Position numbers and translations under genes: made by a program. 52,521 nucleotides of DNA. Origin: JBBPYR01 sp038199755 (lineage in GTDB: Bacteria > Chloroflexota > Ktedonobacteria > Ktedonobacterales > Ktedonobacteraceae). The stretch covers positions 1 through 52,521 of the forward strand of contig JBBPYR010000031.1 of NCBI GenBank assembly GCA_038199755.1, read 5' to 3'. This document shows, piece by piece, positions 34,714 through 43,644 of the stretch. Each line of letters starts with the position of its first letter. Positions within the stretch are counted from its first letter, which is position 1. The notes under the pieces are model-generated. The model worked only from the letters and a program-made list of their open reading frames with translations. It had not been told where the DNA came from and searched no databases.

Positions 34714-36822
34714 ATGAATCCTGCCCGTACACAAAGTGGAATGACTATAAACGCATTGCTGCAAATGGGAATGTTTATCTCAGTTGCTATTGCTGTTATC
34801 TGTATCGCCATACTCGCTGCTGTATCCACATCATTGAATACAGGGACATCGGGAACATTTTTTCTCGTTGCCCTTGCTTGTGCCATTATTACTGTGCTCG
34901 GAATTATTACGACGAACCACCTAATACAACGCCGCCTCCGTGCGCATACAAATGCATTAGCGGAGGTTTGCCGCGATTACGTCAGCGGGAATCGTTCAGT
35001 ACGTGCTCCTATCAATGGTGATGATGATTTCGCCATGCTCTCTATGCAGCTTAACAGTTTGCTTGATAGCCAAGGAAACGCATCTGCGAATGGTTCTTTC
35101 AACGGCGCGGCTGGGGATGCCGCCACACTTCAAGCTCAGATTGAAAAATTGCTTCAAGAAGTAAGCGCGGTTGGTGACGGTGATCTTCGCGTTCAGGCTG
35201 AGGTGACGCCAGATACACTGGGTGTGCTTGCTGACTCCTTCAATTATATGATTGAGGAATTGGCGAAGGTTGTTGGTCGTGTACAAACAACTGCTGTGCA
35301 AGTCACTAATTCTACGCGCCGCATCCTTGATCGCTCCGCTGAACTGGCCCAGGCCTCCGATATCCAGGTAGATCAAATCTCGCAGACAACCGAGGCCGTA
35401 GAAGCTCTGGCAACCTTCATTCAGAAGGCAGCTCATGATGCACAGCTTTGTGTAGAAGTGGCTCAGGAAGCTCTACAGAATGCGAGTAGCGGACAGGGAG
35501 CTGTGCGCCAAACCATCGAAGGCATGATGCAGATTCGTGAAAACGTGCAAGAGACTTCCAAGAAGATTAAGCGTCTCGGTGAACGTTCTAACGAGATCAG
35601 CGAGATTGTGCGTATCATTGATGATATTTCCGATCAGACCAATCTGCTGGCTTTGAACGCGGCCATCCAGTCCGCTATGGCGGGTGAGCATGGACGTGGT
35701 TTCGCTGTGGTTGCCGATGAGATCCGCCAGTTGGCAGAACGTTCGACGGAATCCACAAAACGTATTGCCACCCTTATCAAAAGCATTCAGGGCGATACCT
35801 ATGAAGCGGTGGTTGCTATGGAAGAAAGCACACAGGAAGTGGTCAAAGGCTCACAACTGGCCGATGATGCTGGCCGTGCGCTCAACTCCATCTATAGTGC
35901 CGTAGAACGCCAGACGCAAATGATTGAGAACATTGCTCAATCCGCCAATCAGCAAACCTCAGTTTCTGAAGCCGTGGCCGTTGCAATGGGACAAATTTCT
36001 GAAATTACCCGTCAGACAAATGAAGGCACGCAGGACGCCGCTGTAAGTGTCAGCTATTTAGCTGATCTTGCTGAACAATTGCGCTCATCGGTTTCGACCT
36101 TCCGTCTGCCAGACCGTGGAATTGAAACCAACAATGCGTTCTCTAGTATGACGGCTGTAACAGAAATGCCTTACGCGAATGGGAATAGCGGCCAAATGTT
36201 TGCTCCACTAGGAAATGGTATGGATGCTGAGTGGGGTCAGCAGCGCTACGCTGGGAACTTCCCACCATTGCCAGAACCAAGCAATTCTGGCTCTCTCGTC
36301 GCCTTGCCCGCGCACTCGAGTGGCCAATATACGTATCAGCCAGATTTCGCGGTTCAGGGAGGCTTTGGCTCTGGTGGATTCTCGCAGGCATCCGGCCAAC
36401 CTAATTTTGGCAATCAATCCCACTATCAGGATCAGGGACAAGGGCAGGGTTTCAATCCTCCTAATGGGCAAGGACAGGGGCAAGGTTATGGGCGGCAACA
36501 GTTCCCGTCATCGCAAAACTTTGCCAACGGTAACGCTAGTAATGGCAATGGAGCGCAGCAGTTTGATTATGGTGATATGAATGGTTTCAATAGTCAGCCT
36601 GATTTTAACGGGCAGCGTCATGATATGACGGGTGGTCAAGGACAAACCCTCTATCCGCAACGCATGCCTTCATCACCAAATATGGGAAGTATTCCTGCTT
36701 CCCCACAGCCGGGACAGGCTCCCACTGCTCGCCCGCGCCGTCAAGCACCACCACCAAACAATCAGGGGCAAGGGCAGCCTTCTTTTAATCAAGATCAGTT
36801 TCCTTTCCAGAATAATGGGTAA
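34714..36822 (+). CDS. Methyl-accepting chemotaxis protein without periplasmic sensor, PilJ/PixJ-like
   Basis: Two transmembrane helices (about residues 9-36 and 48-71) are joined by only about ten residues, so there is no outside sensor domain. Two HAMP-like segments follow, then the methyl-accepting coiled coil. Its hairpin tip is NLLALNAAIQSAMAGEHGRG, then FAVVADEIRQLAERS. The IQxAMAG form matches PilJ-type receptors rather than flagellar MCPs (IEAARAG). After residue 480 comes a disordered tail of about 210 residues rich in Gln, Gly, Asn and Pro. ATG 34714 follows GGAGG. The protein likely works with the CheA of the next gene. The ligand may enter from the cytoplasm or come through another protein. 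Confidence 0.93.
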   Translation: MNPARTQSGMTINALLQMGMFISVAIAVICIAILAAVSTSLNTGTSGTFFLVALACAIITVLGIITTNHLIQRRLRAHTNALAEVCRDYVSGNRSVRAPINGDDDFAMLSMQLNSLLDSQGNASANGSFNGAAGDAATLQAQIEKLLQEVSAVGDGDLRVQAEVTPDTLGVLADSFNYMIEELAKVVGRVQTTAVQVTNSTRRILDRSAELAQASDIQVDQISQTTEAVEALATFIQKAAHDAQLCVEVAQEALQNASSGQGAVRQTIEGMMQIRENVQETSKKIKRLGERSNEISEIVRIIDDISDQTNLLALNAAIQSAMAGEHGRGFAVVADEIRQLAERSTESTKRIATLIKSIQGDTYEAVVAMEESTQEVVKGSQLADDAGRALNSIYSAVERQTQMIENIAQSANQQTSVSEAVAVAMGQISEITRQTNEGTQDAAVSVSYLADLAEQLRSSVSTFRLPDRGIETNNAFSSMTAVTEMPYANGNSGQMFAPLGNGMDAEWGQQRYAGNFPPLPEPSNSGSLVALPAHSSGQYTYQPDFAVQGGFGSGGFSQASGQPNFGNQSHYQDQGQGQGFNPPNGQGQGQGYGRQQFPSSQNFANGNASNGNGAQQFDYGDMNGFNSQPDFNGQRHDMTGGQGQTLYPQRMPSSPNMGSIPASPQPGQAPTARPRRQAPPPNNQGQGQPSFNQDQFPFQNNG

Positions 36823-36908
36823 CACAGTTGGTCAAGCCGAGTATCAGGTTGTGCGTGAAAACTCTTTTCTCATGCAACCTGATCCTAGAATGAGTGGGTG
36901 TGCGTAAT

Positions 36909-39900
36909 ATGTCAAATACGTCTGATAAACTATCAATCCTTGAGCCTTTTCTTGAGGAGGTGAATAGCTATTTGCCGGAAATTGAGGCAAATCTTGAGCG
37001 TCTAGCTGCCTCTCGCGCTGATATGGATGCTCTTGAAGAAACTTATCGCCGCACACATACCATCGGTGGTTCGGCTTCGATGATGGAGTTTCCTAATCTC
37101 GCCCACGTCGCGCATGGGATGGAAGATATTCTTTGTGATGTTCTCGATGGTTTAACCACCCTTGATGACGCAACATTGGCTTTATTGCAACGTTCGCTTG
37201 CTCGGGTACGTCTGCTTGTCAATGGTATTCGCACAAATGCTGATGGGTCCGCTATTATCGCTGAAGATGAAGAGGATTATGCACGCTATCGTGCGAGCCT
37301 CAATGTTTCGCCACAGGAGCCAGTAGCGAAAACGCCGACCAGCTCGCCTGAGGTAGTGTCCGCAACGACTGCCACTGCGCTTCCCGCCGCGACACCTTTG
37401 CCTGCGGCTCAATCATTTGATATGTCAGAAATGATGACACCGTTGGCACCATCTATGCCTTCATTTGATGAGGTGCTGGCTTCTTTCCGCACTCCTTCTT
37501 TACATCCCGGTGAAGAGATAGAATGGCCTGAGTCGCCCGCTCACTCTAATCTCGCGACACCACTGCCCACCTCACCCATGTCTGTGGAGGTGACGCCATC
37601 AGCAGTGGCCGCGGAAGTGCCAGCTTCACAGGATAGCATGAGCGCACTTGATGTTTTGGTAGCATCAACACGCAAATCACCTGCGGTAAATCCTGCTATG
37701 CAAACTCAAGCTGTTTACGAAAATGAGCATGTGATACAGGGATCTTCACAGGGTTTTGCCTTGCCGGTATCACCACAGGTTCCAGAAACGGCAGGCGGGG
37801 AAGAGCCGACCTATGGGTTGCTTCCTGTCATTCCCGCGACGCCTATTTTGCCCCAAGCAGAGACGTTACCAATTGCTTATACCAATTTGCAGCAGGATGC
37901 CCAAACGTTGGAGCAAGAGGTAGTATCACTCCGCAATGTGGTAGCGCAATTACGCTCTGTTATGTCGATCATCGAAGCCCAGCGGGTAGAGTTCAAAGGC
38001 TTCCTCGATGGCTCAAAAGATGCCCTCGATCGTATGGAGGATTGGGCAGGTAAGGTGATGAAACTCAACCTGCGCAATAGCCCTGAACAAGTGCGGCGTT
38101 ATCTTCCACTTTCTGTCATGTGGGCGTCAAATGCAAAACTCAAGAAAGTGCTCGATTTGCTGGCCCAGATCACTGGCGGCGTTGAGATGACAGATGAGCA
38201 GCTTCAGGCTGTCTTCCAGCAGCTACAAACGTCAATTGACGCTTGCGGTGACGCCTTCGCGCATATGCAATCTGAACGTGGACTCTCCTTCACACAGGAA
38301 CAGGGGTGGACACCGTGGGAGATGCAAGCGGGGCAAGCCGTAGGTCAGAGAGGAGTACAAGAGCGTGTCACGTTTGAACGCCGTGGAGACCCCAACGTGC
38401 TTCGTGCCGAACTTGAAGCTCAGCTCCGTGAAGAGATCAGGCAAGAATATGAGGAACGTTCACTAGCACCGCAGGCGCAGACAGAGCTTGAGCAGCGTAT
38501 ACGTGATGAGGTGCGTCAGGAGTTCGAAGCGCGTCAGCGTTCACAGCCTCCCGCTGTTACTCCTACCACGCATGTTGTTCCTGAGACGATGCAAGAGATG
38601 GAAACCCGCCTTCGTAACGCCATAGAAATTCAAGTGCGCCAGGAAGTGCTTGAGCAACTAGGTGTGCATGAGGGTGATATCACTGCATTATTACGGGCAA
38701 CGCAAGCCTTTCAACCTACACAACCTGCACCTTCCGTTACAGAGAACTTTATAGACCGTGCCCGTCAATCGGTCAGCCAGCCCACTGGTGCTTTACCTAA
38801 CGCATCCAAACAAAGTACTGGATTGAATACACTAACCCCTCCAACTTCACAGCGGTCGGTGGTTGCTTCTGTCTCTCCATCTCAAAACTCAAAACCGATC
38901 ACTCCGCTTGTCAAATCGTCGGGCCCCATCCCGCAGGAGAGTATTTCTGTCCCTTCCGCTTCCGCTCCCTCTGCTCCTCCCCCCTTTGCAGCAGACTTTG
39001 GCGAAGAGGCAACGGAAATCTTCCGCCTGGAGGCAGAAGAGCATCTCCAAACGATTAGCGTCCATGTAGCGGCTCTTGAAAAAGACCCTACCAATAAGGA
39101 ACTTATTCAAGGTGTTCGACGGGCCACGCATACGCTTAAGGGTGCTGCTGGTATGATGGGCTTCCGCGCTATTGCCGACCTCTGTCATATCTCAGAGGAC
39201 CTGTTAGATAGTATCATGGAAGAGACAACGGAGATTACCCCTGCTGTTCTCAGTGTCATCCTTGATACCGCTGAGACGCTAGACCTTCTAATTACAGGCA
39301 AGGAAAGCAGCCCTGCGAGTGAAGAAGCAAAGGTAAATGCCCTTCGTGTGCGTTATACCGCCTTGCTTGGTGAGCAAAGCCAGCCTTTCAATGATTTGGA
39401 AGATATCGATGAGGCTGATGACCCCATCACTGATGGCAAGCTCGCAGCCGGTACCCTGAGTGGACAATATGTCTTGTCGAATGTCTCACCCTCCAGCGGA
39501 GAAGAGCTAAGCGTCCGTGTACGCCTGCAAAAGCTCGATGAATTAGTCAATTTGTTCGGTGAGTTGCTGGTAAACCGTAGTGTCTTGGAAGAGCGACTGC
39601 AGCGTATCACTCGCCTTGTGGCAGACGTAAGTATCAGTAGCAACCGTCTTCGTGAAGTAGGACAAAAGCTCGAAAGTAACTTTGAAGCCGCTACCCTTCC
39701 CAGTGGCCACTCCGTACAAGTGATGCCAGGTGAGGGTAGAACGAACGGTATGACTGCTCATAGCAATGGCAGCAATGGTAATGGCCGTAATGGAGTGGAG
39801 CCAGCGCACTTTGCTGATTTTGATGAATTGGAGCTTGACCGTTATACCGAGTTCCATCGTCTTGCTCGTGGCTTAAGTGAAGGCATCTCTGACATGACAA

Positions 39901-41516
39901 CACTGAGCACTGAAATGGATGCTCTCCTACGCGATTGTGAAAATGTGTTCTCGCGTGAGAACCGACTCAGCACGACCTTTCAGGATCGGCTGATGAAAGT
40001 GCGACTGGTTCCTCTTTCCAGTATGACGCCTCGCCTCTACCGTTCTGCCCGTGCTGTCGCGCTCAAGCAGGGCAAAGAGATTGAGTTTTTGATGGAAGGC
40101 TTAGAGACAGAGGTTGATCGGACCGTTTTTGAAGAGATTAGCGGCCCCTTGCAGCACTTAATGCGTAATGCCGTAAACCATGCTATTGAAAAGCCAGAGG
40201 TCCGTGTGCAAAATGGCAAGGCACCCGCAGGACAAGTGAAACTTTCCGCTCTCTACGAAGGCAACCACGTGGTGATTACCGTTCGTGATGATGGTACCGG
40301 CATCAATGCCGAGCATGTGCGTGCTACCGCGATTGCTCGTGGCCTGATCCATCCCGATCAAACCCTGAGCGAGAATGAACTGATCGATCTCATTTTTCGT
40401 CCTGGCTTTTCGACGGCTAGTGTGCTGAGTGAAGAGAGTGGACGTGGCGTTGGCCTTGATGTTGTGCATGACAGCGTTTCTCGCTTGCGTGGAACGATAG
40501 AGGTGGAGTCAACGCCTGGTCAAGGGACCGCCTTTACCATGAAGTTCCCCACCAGCCTTGCTATTCAGAGTGCAATGATGGTCGGAATTGGGGGGCAGCA
40601 GTTTGCTATTCCCACCTCTATGGTTGAGTCAATTGGTCGTATCGATAACTATAAGCGCTCAACCCTTGCTGGACAGCCTGCCATTTTCATACAAAATGAC
40701 CTCTATCCATTAACCATGCTTGCGCAATATCTTTCTTTGCCAGTGGGAACCATCGAGGAAAAATCTCCAATCCTGTTTGTCAACATTGGTGGGAATCGCG
40801 TAGCCCTGGTTGTCGAAGATATCAGAACGAAGCAAGATATTGTGGTCAAAAATCTAGGCCCACACCTACGGCAAGTACATGGCATCGCTGGTGCTACTGT
40901 GCTCGGTAATGGCCGTGTGGTACTGATTTTGGAACTTGTCGAACTCCTTACTACCCGTCCTAAAGGTACTCCCTTACCACAATATCGCGAAAATGCTGCT
41001 AGCGAACGCATACAAGGCACACCCATTGCTCAGAAGGTGCAAGCGTCACCCACCCCAGTACGCTCAGTTGCTGGGGTGGTGGGCGTGGAAAAAACTGGCT
41101 CCACTTCACGAGGCCCAGCCACGCAAGGAGCCGAGCGCGGAAAGCATATCCTCATCGTTGATGATAGTCCAAGCGTGCGTCGTGTCGTAGGTAATATGCT
41201 CAAGCAGAATGGGTGGGATGTGCAAATGGCGCGCGATGGCGTTGAGGCTCTTGAACTCGTTGCCCGCGAAATTCCAGCCGTTGTCTTGCTGGATATTGAG
41301 ATGCCGCGCATGGATGGTTACGAACTGATTGCTACTCTGCGTTCACAAGAGCAGTATCGTACACTACCTCTAGTCGTGCTCACCTCGCGTGCCGCTTCAA
41401 AGCATCAGCAGCGAGCATTGCAGTTGGGTGCGAACGCCTACGTCGTAAAACCGTATCAGGATGAAGAGTTGCTCAACATGCTCAACTCTCTTGTCTACGG
41501 AGCCGTGGTGAGATAA
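36909..41516 (+). CDS. Hybrid CheA histidine kinase with two Hpt domains and a C-terminal receiver
   Basis: This is a 1535-residue kinase of the ChpA/PixL type. Hpt 1 has RRTHTIGGSASMM (His near 50). A long Pro/Ala linker holds three related charged coil units (about 495-580), such as REEIRQEYEER and RDEVRQEFEAR. Hpt 2 has RRATHTLKGAAGMMG (His near 741). The CheA core runs through LDELVNLFGELLVNRS, LMRNAVNHAIEKPE and GRGVGLDVVHDSV, followed by the CheW-like domain (1213-1350). It ends in a receiver with LLDIEMPRMDGYE (Asp near 1461). ATG 36909 was chosen over GTG 36894; neither has a strong ribosome site. It phosphorylates the two receivers of this operon, by analogy with pix/chp systems. Confidence 0.93.
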   Translation: MSNTSDKLSILEPFLEEVNSYLPEIEANLERLAASRADMDALEETYRRTHTIGGSASMMEFPNLAHVAHGMEDILCDVLDGLTTLDDATLALLQRSLARVRLLVNGIRTNADGSAIIAEDEEDYARYRASLNVSPQEPVAKTPTSSPEVVSATTATALPAATPLPAAQSFDMSEMMTPLAPSMPSFDEVLASFRTPSLHPGEEIEWPESPAHSNLATPLPTSPMSVEVTPSAVAAEVPASQDSMSALDVLVASTRKSPAVNPAMQTQAVYENEHVIQGSSQGFALPVSPQVPETAGGEEPTYGLLPVIPATPILPQAETLPIAYTNLQQDAQTLEQEVVSLRNVVAQLRSVMSIIEAQRVEFKGFLDGSKDALDRMEDWAGKVMKLNLRNSPEQVRRYLPLSVMWASNAKLKKVLDLLAQITGGVEMTDEQLQAVFQQLQTSIDACGDAFAHMQSERGLSFTQEQGWTPWEMQAGQAVGQRGVQERVTFERRGDPNVLRAELEAQLREEIRQEYEERSLAPQAQTELEQRIRDEVRQEFEARQRSQPPAVTPTTHVVPETMQEMETRLRNAIEIQVRQEVLEQLGVHEGDITALLRATQAFQPTQPAPSVTENFIDRARQSVSQPTGALPNASKQSTGLNTLTPPTSQRSVVASVSPSQNSKPITPLVKSSGPIPQESISVPSASAPSAPPPFAADFGEEATEIFRLEAEEHLQTISVHVAALEKDPTNKELIQGVRRATHTLKGAAGMMGFRAIADLCHISEDLLDSIMEETTEITPAVLSVILDTAETLDLLITGKESSPASEEAKVNALRVRYTALLGEQSQPFNDLEDIDEADDPITDGKLAAGTLSGQYVLSNVSPSSGEELSVRVRLQKLDELVNLFGELLVNRSVLEERLQRITRLVADVSISSNRLREVGQKLESNFEAATLPSGHSVQVMPGEGRTNGMTAHSNGSNGNGRNGVEPAHFADFDELELDRYTEFHRLARGLSEGISDMTTLSTEMDALLRDCENVFSRENRLSTTFQDRLMKVRLVPLSSMTPRLYRSARAVALKQGKEIEFLMEGLETEVDRTVFEEISGPLQHLMRNAVNHAIEKPEVRVQNGKAPAGQVKLSALYEGNHVVITVRDDGTGINAEHVRATAIARGLIHPDQTLSENELIDLIFRPGFSTASVLSEESGRGVGLDVVHDSVSRLRGTIEVESTPGQGTAFTMKFPTSLAIQSAMMVGIGGQQFAIPTSMVESIGRIDNYKRSTLAGQPAIFIQNDLYPLTMLAQYLSLPVGTIEEKSPILFVNIGGNRVALVVEDIRTKQDIVVKNLGPHLRQVHGIAGATVLGNGRVVLILELVELLTTRPKGTPLPQYRENAASERIQGTPIAQKVQASPTPVRSVAGVVGVEKTGSTSRGPATQGAERGKHILIVDDSPSVRRVVGNMLKQNGWDVQMARDGVEALELVAREIPAVVLLDIEMPRMDGYELIATLRSQEQYRTLPLVVLTSRAASKHQQRALQLGANAYVVKPYQDEELLNMLNSLVYGAVVR

Positions 41517-41533
41517 GCGAGGAAACCTACTCT

Positions 41534-41773
41534 ATGGGTGTTGAACGCGCTGTTACACGTTGGTATGTCTTGCGCCAACCGATTATTGACGAGATCGCAA
41601 CTCTTGAGGCACGACTCCATCAGTCGGAGCCGCAAACAAGTGAGGAGTCAGATGCAGCGGATCCAGTTACAGCTGAATCTGAGCCAGCCCTGCTTCAAGA
41701 AGTGGAACAACAACTCAGGCGAGCACAAACCCGCCTGAAAGCAATCGGCTCTTGCCCAAAACCAATGATGTGA
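41534..41773 (+). CDS. Small coiled-coil protein after cheA
   Basis: This 79-residue product is mostly helical, with two amphipathic segments (about residues 12-30 and 50-70) joined by an acidic Ser/Glu/Asp stretch. ATG 41534 follows GAGGAA and lies 17 bp after the CheA stop, so it is the last gene of the operon. I recognise no family. A small helical partner of the kinase array is possible. Confidence 0.6.
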   Translation: MGVERAVTRWYVLRQPIIDEIATLEARLHQSEPQTSEESDAADPVTAESEPALLQEVEQQLRRAQTRLKAIGSCPKPMM

Positions 41774-41776
41774 AAA

Positions 41777-41848
41777 AATAAGGTAAAACGAAACAGCGAC
41801 AGCAGCAGAACGTGTTCCACTACTGTCGCTGTTTTGTCTTACCTTATT
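41777..41848. terminator. 26-bp hairpin between the chemosensory operon and leuB
   Basis: Arms 41777-41802 and 41823-41848 pair over 26 bp with two mismatches around a 20-nt loop. On the minus strand the hairpin is followed by TTTTTT (complement of 41773-41778), so it terminates leuB. It also blocks readthrough from the + operon. The leuB stop codon lies at its edge. Confidence 0.85.
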
Positions 41849-42947
41849 AGCTGACCGTCGTGACCTGGGCGAGCACATCGATTACACGCTGGCCCATCGC
41901 CTGTGTGCTGAGTGCCTCCTTACCCGCCTCGCGCAAATCCTCAGTGCGGTAGCCCGCGTTGATGCACTGCTCTACCGCTGCTTCGATGGCCTGTGCCTCT
42001 TGATTCAGGCCGAGTGAGTAGCGTAAGAGTAAGGCCGCCGAGAGGATGGCCGCGATAGGATTCGCCTTCCCCTGCCCTGCAATATCGGGGGCAGAGCCGT
42101 GAATTGGCTCATAAAGGCCAAATACGCCGTGGGCGGTTTTGCGTGTGCCCAGACTGGCCGAGGGCAACATGCCCATAGAGCCCGCCAGCATCGATGCTTC
42201 ATCGGTCAGAATATCGCCGAACAGATTCTCCGTGACGATTACATCAAATTGTGATGGGCGCCGAATCAGATGCATGGCGCAAGAGTCAACTAGCAAGTGT
42301 TCCATCTGCACATCAGGATAGTCAGCTGCGACACGATCAGCCACGCGCCGCCACAATCTTGAAGAGCTCAGCACATTCGCCTTGTCCACGGAAGTTACTT
42401 TGTGGCGGCGCCCTCGTGCCAGCTCAAATGCTGTGCGTAAAATACGTTCAATCTCTGCCTCGGTATAGAGCAACGTATCAATGCCTACGAGTCCGTTTTC
42501 GGTCTGGCGAATCTCGCTTGGTTTCCCAAAATAGAGGCCACCCGTCAATTCGCGCACCACCAGTAGATCGGTGCCGCGTATCACCTCGGCCTTGATCGTC
42601 GAGGCATCTTCCAATGCCTTGAGCGTGCGAACCGGACGTAAGTTCGCGAATAACTCAAACTCTTTTCGCAGGCGGAAAATAGCCCGCTCTGGTGGAATCT
42701 TCAAATCATGCTGCAAGCCGCCCACCGCACCGAACAAAATACCATCGCTCTGCTGGCATAACGCCATCGTCGCGTCAGAAATAGCATCGCCCTCCGCCTC
42801 AATTGCGGAAACGCCCACCAGAGCCTGATGGAACGTAAACTGATGTCCATACCGTTCTGCGATGACATTCAGCACGCGCATGGCCTGCGCCATCACCTCT
42901 GGCCCGATGCCGTCACCTGCCAGCACCGTAATTGTGTATGTACCCAT
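41847..42947 (-). CDS. leuB: 3-isopropylmalate dehydrogenase
   Basis: LeuB oxidises and decarboxylates 3-isopropylmalate with NAD+ in leucine synthesis. The 366-residue product starts TITVLAGDGIGPEV and has FGAVGG, the substrate-binding ANLRPV and DLLVVRELTGGLYFG. The substrate and metal part is VDSCAMHLIRRPSQFDVIVTENLFGDILTDEAS, and EPIHGSAPDIAGQGKANP is the NAD-binding motif. Length is normal. ATG 42947 follows AAGGAGA. No other leu gene lies in the window, and hicB lies just upstream, so it seems to be an isolated copy. Confidence 0.95.
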   Translation of the reverse strand: MGTYTITVLAGDGIGPEVMAQAMRVLNVIAERYGHQFTFHQALVGVSAIEAEGDAISDATMALCQQSDGILFGAVGGLQHDLKIPPERAIFRLRKEFELFANLRPVRTLKALEDASTIKAEVIRGTDLLVVRELTGGLYFGKPSEIRQTENGLVGIDTLLYTEAEIERILRTAFELARGRRHKVTSVDKANVLSSSRLWRRVADRVAADYPDVQMEHLLVDSCAMHLIRRPSQFDVIVTENLFGDILTDEASMLAGSMGMLPSASLGTRKTAHGVFGLYEPIHGSAPDIAGQGKANPIAAILSAALLLRYSLGLNQEAQAIEAAVEQCINAGYRTEDLREAGKEALSTQAMGQRVIDVLAQVTTVS

Positions 42948-42975
42948 TGTTTGCTGTCTCCTTACATGTCGCTTC

Positions 42976-43203
42976 TCAAGCCGCTACATCAATAGTAAGC
43001 ATTTGTGGGCGTTCCGTTTCTTCTGGCACAGGTAAGCCGTCCAGCTTGAGGCTCTCAATATAACCTGCAATAGCTTCACGTGCCCGTTCAATGCATTGCT
43101 CAAGCGTTTCTCCCTGTGTGATGCAACCAGGGAGTGCTGGTACTGTTACTGTATAACCGCCTTCGTCAATGTCTGGCTCCATGATAATTGTATATTGTCT
43201 CAT
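42976..43203 (-). CDS. hicB: HicB-family antitoxin
   Basis: The 75-residue product is a full HicB-type partial RNase H fold: YTIIMEPDIDEGGYTVTVPALPGCITQGETLEQCIERAREAIAGYIE, then a short C-terminal tail. HicB neutralises the HicA RNase. Here hicA is represented only by a C-terminal relic just upstream, so this antitoxin is orphaned. AAGAAAGG lies before ATG 43203. It may still be expressed from the promoter at 43495-43523 or be free to drift. Confidence 0.85.
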   Translation of the reverse strand: MRQYTIIMEPDIDEGGYTVTVPALPGCITQGETLEQCIERAREAIAGYIESLKLDGLPVPEETERPQMLTIDVAA

Positions 43204-43215
43204 ATTAGACCTTTC

Positions 43216-43275
43216 TTATAGCAACTCCTCAAACTCATCAAGGGTGAGCCCTGCTTGTTTGAGAATTGTCAGGAT
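43216..43275 (-). pseudogene. hicA: hicA toxin relic (C-terminal end only)
   Basis: The minus-strand frame reads ILTILKQAGLTLDEFEELL and then stop, 12 bp before hicB. This matches the conserved end of HicA proteins (xTLxxILKQAGLxxxEFxELL). The rest of the 60-70 residue toxin, including its RNA-binding face and active His, is missing. It is joined upstream, in another frame, to the hepT-like relic. Confidence 0.65.
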
Positions 43276-43456
43276 GTTGCTTTTTAAAAGCCTGTGAAAT
43301 ATTTTGTGCCGTTTCTTGTATGCTTAGCAGATAATGAATGAGCGAGAGACGAGTTTCCTCTTGTTGATCGAATTGGTGTCGCCCTTTACTCACATATGCT
43401 TCAATTTTCTGGATAGCATCCTGCATATATCGCAGTTGCGCATAGGGGTCTCTCAT
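43238..43456 (-). pseudogene. HepT (DUF86)-like toxin relic, fused out of frame to hicA
   Basis: The 72-residue frame begins MRDPYAQLRYMQDAIQKIEAY and continues with SLIHYLLSIQETAQNISQAFKKQHPD. This matches the N-terminal two-thirds of HepT-type HEPN toxins. The HEPN active motif (RX4-6H), which lies further on, is absent. After HPD the sequence reads unrelated residues in this frame and HicA residues in the next. A deletion has joined two toxin genes. Whether the small product is made is unknown; a strong promoter lies just upstream. Confidence 0.65.
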
Positions 43457-43494
43457 CTCGCTTCGCCTTTCACTTTCATTCTGCTCATGCCAAA

Positions 43495-43523
43495 ATTCTA
43501 TAGTATGGTTCCCTAGCTGTCAA
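43495..43523 (-). promoter_or_regulatory. Sigma-70 promoter for the toxin-relic/hicB transcript
   Basis: On the minus strand TTGACA (43523-43518) and TAGAAT (43500-43495) are 17 bp apart. Transcription would start near 43488, about 30 nt before the hepT-like ATG. Confidence 0.7.
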
Positions 43524-43527
43524 ATCA

Positions 43528-43644
43528 TTATGTGAGAAATCTTTTTAATGAAAATGAACGAAGAATTGCGGGTACTTGTCCCGTCATGACCAGTTCGGCG
43601 ATTGCTTGGCCGCTGATCGCGCTCAGGAGAATGCCCATGATGTT
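43528..43644 (-). pseudogene. C-terminal piece of a ThiO/DAO-type FAD oxidase
   Basis: The minus strand encodes NIMGILLSAISGQAIAELVM, then TGQVPAILRSFS, and ends with TAA at 43528-43530. This is the standard end of glycine oxidase/ThiO-like proteins (GILLAPITGQAIAELI...). The rest of the gene lies about 3 kb away at 46640-46963, on the same strand and in the right order. The recombinase gene reads into this piece in another frame and stops inside it, which marks the element boundary near 43645. Confidence 0.75.
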
